A stretch of 64,000 bases of DNA, taken from NCBI GenBank assembly GCA_963698405.1, contig CAVOQT010000010.1, positions 124,001 to 188,000 on the forward strand. The letters run 5' to 3'. The stretch's first letter is position 1; each line of letters opens with the position of its first letter. The position numbers were made by a program, and so were the translations under genes. Origin of the DNA: SHZI01 sp963698405 (GTDB taxonomy: Bacteria; Pseudomonadota; Gammaproteobacteria; Steroidobacterales; GCA-2729495). The notes under the pieces are model-generated. The model searched no databases. It worked only from the letters and a program-made list of their open reading frames with translations, and was not told where the DNA came from. Positions 60,959 through 64,000 of this stretch are shown here, piece after piece.

Positions 60959-62552
60959 GGCGGGTCTCCATGATGATATCGATGGCGAAGGTGGCTTCCT
61001 CGGTCTTGTGTTCGCGTGAGACTTCGCCAGTCAGGGTCGAGCGCGGCCGGATATCCAGCGGCTGCTGTCTGGCATTGACTGCAGTGACGTGCGGGTCGCT
61101 GCGCAGGCTCTGCATGAGGTTCTCGACTTCGGCGAAGGCCAGCGGGTAACTGCCGTCAAAAGGCTGGATGCGTCCGCGTACCGAGATGCGAATCCGTCCT
61201 GCCACCGGCATATCGATGTCGGCCCCATCCCCGGACTCGTCTTCCGGTTCTGCCGCTGCGCTGCTGTCTTCCCCATCGGTTTCTGCAGCGCTATTCAGCG
61301 TGACAAGCGGTGACCAGCCGATGGCGTCGATCTGCAGGCGGGGCTGTCGATCGACCGCGCGACTGAGCAGTGTGAAGATCTCGCGCGGCTCGATGCGGTT
61401 GGCCACCAGCGCCTGCCAGGCGCTGACCACCTGCTGCATCTGCAGCGGGTCGATAGCGCTGTCGGACTGATATTCGGAGTGGGTGTGTACACCTGCTGTC
61501 ACGGTATCCAGCGAGTTGCTGACATCGCGGGTCTGCAGATTGGTATCCAGCAGCGACAGGCCATTCCAGGTGCCGGCCACCAGTGCCGCAGTGCCGAGCA
61601 CCAGGCAGGCGGCCTGCGCATACTTGCGGATCTGCTCGAGCTGAAAATAGCGTCGTCTGACGACCGGGAGGTAGTTTCCGGTAGGTGTATGCCGATGCAG
61701 GAGTTCGATGAACAGCAGGTCGGTCTGTCCAGGTTGCAGCCGGGTGCGGATGCCGAGCGTCGTGCTCATGCTGTCCAGACTGACCGAATGCAGATGAAAG
61801 CCCTCGTGGCCGTTGTCAGCGGCAGTTGCATCCTGTGCTGCTGTTTCCGGCTCACCGAGCAGAAAGGTGTCGATCGGGTTCGTGGCATTGACGACGAAAC
61901 TTGGGTCGAAGTAACGCACGCTTTCTTCCAGCTGGCGGAGCAACCGGAGCATGTCGCCCGGACGCGCCGACAGCGACTTGCGCAGCAAGCGGCTGCCGAC
62001 CAGCTTGCGCTCCCGGAAGAAGGCCAGCCGCAGACGCCCTTCCTGGTCGCGCGTGACCAGTAGTGCAGCAGCAGACCTGTTGGCCATCTTTGCCTGCAGT
62101 TTGTCCACCGCAGGCAAACTCAGCAGGGCCGGACTGCATACGTTGACGACCGGCAGTTTGGCCGCTGCCAGTTGTTCCACGAGCGTATGCAGATGTTCGG
62201 GTTTGGTCAGTGCGCTGAACAGCACGTGTTGAAGATGTGTGCTTTCTGCCGTGCGCCCCTGCATTGTTGCGGTGCTGAATTCCGTGCGCGGGAAAGCACG
62301 CGCCAGTTTGCGCTCAAGCATGGCTTGCTGGTCGCGCTGGCCGAGTTTTGCCACGCGGTCCCGGCTATGCTCCTCCTCGAGTACGTCGACGAGAATGCAG
62401 ATCGCACCCCCGTTCTGGCGCAGGAAGCTGACTATCCCTGATGGTTCACCAGTGCGTGGCGAATAGCTGGCGACCGGCATAAAGCCGCGGCCATCCCAGG
62501 TATGCAGCACACAACTGTTGATGCCCAGATGAATGACGTGTTGCATGCGCAT
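60945..62552 (-). CDS. PilM-PilN/GspL-like fused assembly protein
   Basis: 535 residues. The first 320 form a degenerate actin-like PilM/GspL cytoplasmic domain (HVIHLGINSCVLHTWDGRGF, AALLVTRDQEGRLRLAFFRE). A membrane helix lies at about 320-345 (AACLVLGTAALVAGTWNGLS). The periplasmic rest resembles PilN, with a coiled coil and a ferredoxin-like end (RIRISVRGRIQPFDGSYPLA, FAEVENLMQSLRSDPHVTAV). In MSHA nomenclature this corresponds to MshI. The start may be the ATG two codons downstream at 62546. It begins one base after the GspF-like stop. Confidence 0.8.
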   Translation of the reverse strand: MRMQHVIHLGINSCVLHTWDGRGFMPVASYSPRTGEPSGIVSFLRQNGGAICILVDVLEEEHSRDRVAKLGQRDQQAMLERKLARAFPRTEFSTATMQGRTAESTHLQHVLFSALTKPEHLHTLVEQLAAAKLPVVNVCSPALLSLPAVDKLQAKMANRSAAALLVTRDQEGRLRLAFFRERKLVGSRLLRKSLSARPGDMLRLLRQLEESVRYFDPSFVVNATNPIDTFLLGEPETAAQDATAADNGHEGFHLHSVSLDSMSTTLGIRTRLQPGQTDLLFIELLHRHTPTGNYLPVVRRRYFQLEQIRKYAQAACLVLGTAALVAGTWNGLSLLDTNLQTRDVSNSLDTVTAGVHTHSEYQSDSAIDPLQMQQVVSAWQALVANRIEPREIFTLLSRAVDRQPRLQIDAIGWSPLVTLNSAAETDGEDSSAAAEPEDESGDGADIDMPVAGRIRISVRGRIQPFDGSYPLAFAEVENLMQSLRSDPHVTAVNARQQPLDIRPRSTLTGEVSREHKTEEATFAIDIIMETRHDQA

Positions 62553-62553
62553 G

Positions 62554-63762
62554 TCAGATCGCCCCGAGATTGCCGATGGTGTCGTAGATCGGACCGAGCA
62601 CCGATAGCATCACCCAGCCGAGGATCAGCCCGAGGATTACCGTCATGGCTGGTTCGATGAGTGTCTGCAACCGGTCAACCGCTTCGTTGACTTCACGGTT
62701 GTAGAAATAGGTGACGTTTTCCAGCGCTTCATCGATCTTGCCGATGTCTTCGCCCATCTTCACCATGCGCAGCACGAGTGGCGGGAACAGCTGTGCCTGG
62801 CTGATCGCGCTGCTCAGTGAATTGCCTTCGTCGACATAGTCGGAAACCCGATCGATGGCTTCGGCGATCACGACATTGCCGGCCAGTTCTCGTGAGGTCT
62901 TCAGCGCATCGACGATGGTGATGCCGGATGCATACATGATCTGGAAGTAGGTGACGAAGCGGCTCATGATGATCTTGCTGAGAATCGGTCCGATGACCCA
63001 CACGCGCAGCTTCAGGCCGTCGAAGGTGCGGCGCGATCCGGCATCGTGCTTGACCAGCCAGTTGCCGGCCATGCCCAGCAGTATTGGCCCACCGATCAGC
63101 AGGTACCAGAACTCGACGACCAGATCAGAGGTCGCGATCAGGGCCTTGGTGTGTATCGGCATTTCCTGACCCATGGTTTTCAGGAAGGTGCTCATCTGTG
63201 GCACGACGTAAAGCATCAGGAAGAACACCACGGCAAATACCACGGTGCCGACGAAGGCCGGATAGAGCATGATTTTCTTGGTCTGTGAGATCAGTTCGTC
63301 CTGCCACTTCAGCGTTTCAGTCATGCGTTCCAGCACCTGCGAGAGTTCGCCGGAGTGCTCGCCTGCCCGTACCAAGGCAACGAACACGCGGTCGAAGGTG
63401 GTGGGAAAATCGCCCAGCGCTTCAGACAGGCTCTTGCCGCCCTCGACGGCCAGCGAAATGGCAGCGAGTACGTTGCGAAATGACGGGTTGGCGGTGCTGT
63501 CGCGCAGGTCGCGCATTGCTTCCAGAATCGGCAACCCGGCCCGGTGGGCCTGCCCGAGATGGAAACAGAAATTGATCAGCTCGCGGCGGTCGACCCGTTT
63601 GCCGGCTGCGCCGATCTGGCGTTTGCTCAGCGCGCTGCAGGTCACCAGCTGCAAGCCGATCTGCAGCAGACGCGTGTCCAGCTCCGCTTCGCTGTTGGCC
63701 GCCAGCTCACCGCTCAATATGCGACCGCTGCCATCGACTGCACGATAGTTGAAGGCGGTCAT
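62554..63762 (-). CDS. GspF/PilC/MshG-type inner-membrane platform protein
   Basis: 402 residues with the two duplicated T2SF domains: FCFHLGQAHRAGLPILEAMR with EGGKSLSEALGDFPTTFDRV, and YFQIMYASGITIVDALKTSR with DEGNSLSSAISQAQLFPPLV. Three membrane spans near residues 170-190, 215-235 and 375-397. N-terminal short linker FNYRAVDGSGRILSG is the usual T2SF opening. It should turn with the hexameric ATPase to add or remove pilins. Its start overlaps the ATPase stop (ATGA). Confidence 0.93.
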   Translation of the reverse strand: MTAFNYRAVDGSGRILSGELAANSEAELDTRLLQIGLQLVTCSALSKRQIGAAGKRVDRRELINFCFHLGQAHRAGLPILEAMRDLRDSTANPSFRNVLAAISLAVEGGKSLSEALGDFPTTFDRVFVALVRAGEHSGELSQVLERMTETLKWQDELISQTKKIMLYPAFVGTVVFAVVFFLMLYVVPQMSTFLKTMGQEMPIHTKALIATSDLVVEFWYLLIGGPILLGMAGNWLVKHDAGSRRTFDGLKLRVWVIGPILSKIIMSRFVTYFQIMYASGITIVDALKTSRELAGNVVIAEAIDRVSDYVDEGNSLSSAISQAQLFPPLVLRMVKMGEDIGKIDEALENVTYFYNREVNEAVDRLQTLIEPAMTVILGLILGWVMLSVLGPIYDTIGNLGAI

Positions 63763-64000
63763 CGAGTGGCTCCCAGTGCCAGGTCGGTAAGGTCGATGAC
63801 CCGTGCGATTTCGTCGAGGCTGGTATCACCGCTCAGCACGCGGCGGATGCCGTCATCGGCCAGCGGTTTGAAGCCGCTCGCGCTGGCAATCGTGCGCAAC
63901 TCGCCCAGCGACTTGTTCTGTGCCAGTGCCTCATCCAGTTCGCGGTCGAAGCGCACGATTTCCATGATCGACATGCGGCCGCGATAGCCGACCTGGTTGC
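63759..64000 (-). CDS. GspE/PilB/MshE-type secretion ATPase, C-terminal part
   Basis: Cut by the window end. The visible about 80 residues begin NQVGYRGRMSIMEIVRFDRE, the strand after the tetracysteine region in GspE/PilB, and end with LGELRTIASASGFKPLADDG and DTSLDEIARV. This is the family's typical C-terminus, including the LRxxAxxxGMxxLxxDG pattern. As read it contains no Cys. It powers assembly of the pilus or pseudopilus and heads the visible part of the operon. Confidence 0.9.
   Translation of the reverse strand, partial: NQVGYRGRMSIMEIVRFDRELDEALAQNKSLGELRTIASASGFKPLADDGIRRVLSGDTSLDEIARVIDLTDLALGATR

Overview
The window is about 64 kb of GC-rich, densely coded DNA from a Gram-negative bacterium, most likely a gammaproteobacterium. 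The evidence is Mla/MCE lipid-transport genes, lipoproteins with lipoboxes, an outer-membrane barrel, MSHA/type IV pilus assembly genes, srkA and uup next to each other, and short intergenic palindromes of the GTAGGAGCGGCTTCAGCCGC type. Tandem luciferase-like (LLM) oxidoreductases, two flavin-reductase-fold proteins, a GST, a DUF1838 protein and a PHB-depolymerase-like lipoprotein suggest an environmental heterotroph. I did not fix the genus. I see no rRNA, tRNA, CRISPR array, phage or insertion sequence. No stretch over about 300 bases lacks a gene.

Layout. 1-2.6 kb: end of a flavin/NAD reductase and two MscS-type channels. 2.6-6.2 kb: four-gene Mla/Pqi-like lipid ABC transporter operon. 6.2-16 kb: sodB, a GNAT-nitrilase fusion gene overlapping a flavin reductase gene, an OmpA-like protein, an SLC13 permease, a DUF389 protein with an ion channel, an MFS permease and a second flavin reductase. 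16-19.4 kb: AsmA-family gene (frameshifted) and cardiolipin synthase. 19.5-24 kb: secreted and surface proteins, one behind a cyclic-di-GMP-I (GEMM) riboswitch. 24-31.5 kb: HU-like protein, YiiX-like lipoprotein, outer-membrane barrel, uup, srkA, a PEP-CTERM type protein and two small unknown genes. 31.6-36.3 kb: two glycan hydrolases. 36.4-47.4 kb: one long minus-strand signalling operon, with three hybrid-free histidine kinases followed by three response regulators that lack DNA-binding outputs. 47.6-56.9 kb: small conserved protein, MFS permease, a membrane-anchored chelatase-like protein, LLM pair, GST, solute-binding lipoprotein, DUF1838 protein and NADP-dependent oxidoreductase. 56.9-64 kb: MSHA-like pilus or pseudopilus operon, cut by the window end.

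Two themes stand out. First, surface and signalling: a c-di-GMP riboswitch, HD-GYP-like and HDOD regulators, and an MSHA-like pilus locus lie within 40 kb and may share second-messenger control (inference). Second, about twenty apparent single- or few-base frameshifts lie between 17 and 60 kb and none in the first 16 kb. They split otherwise well-conserved genes. Either the assembly carries indel errors or this genome is decaying. I annotate each split gene as one locus and give the approximate break.
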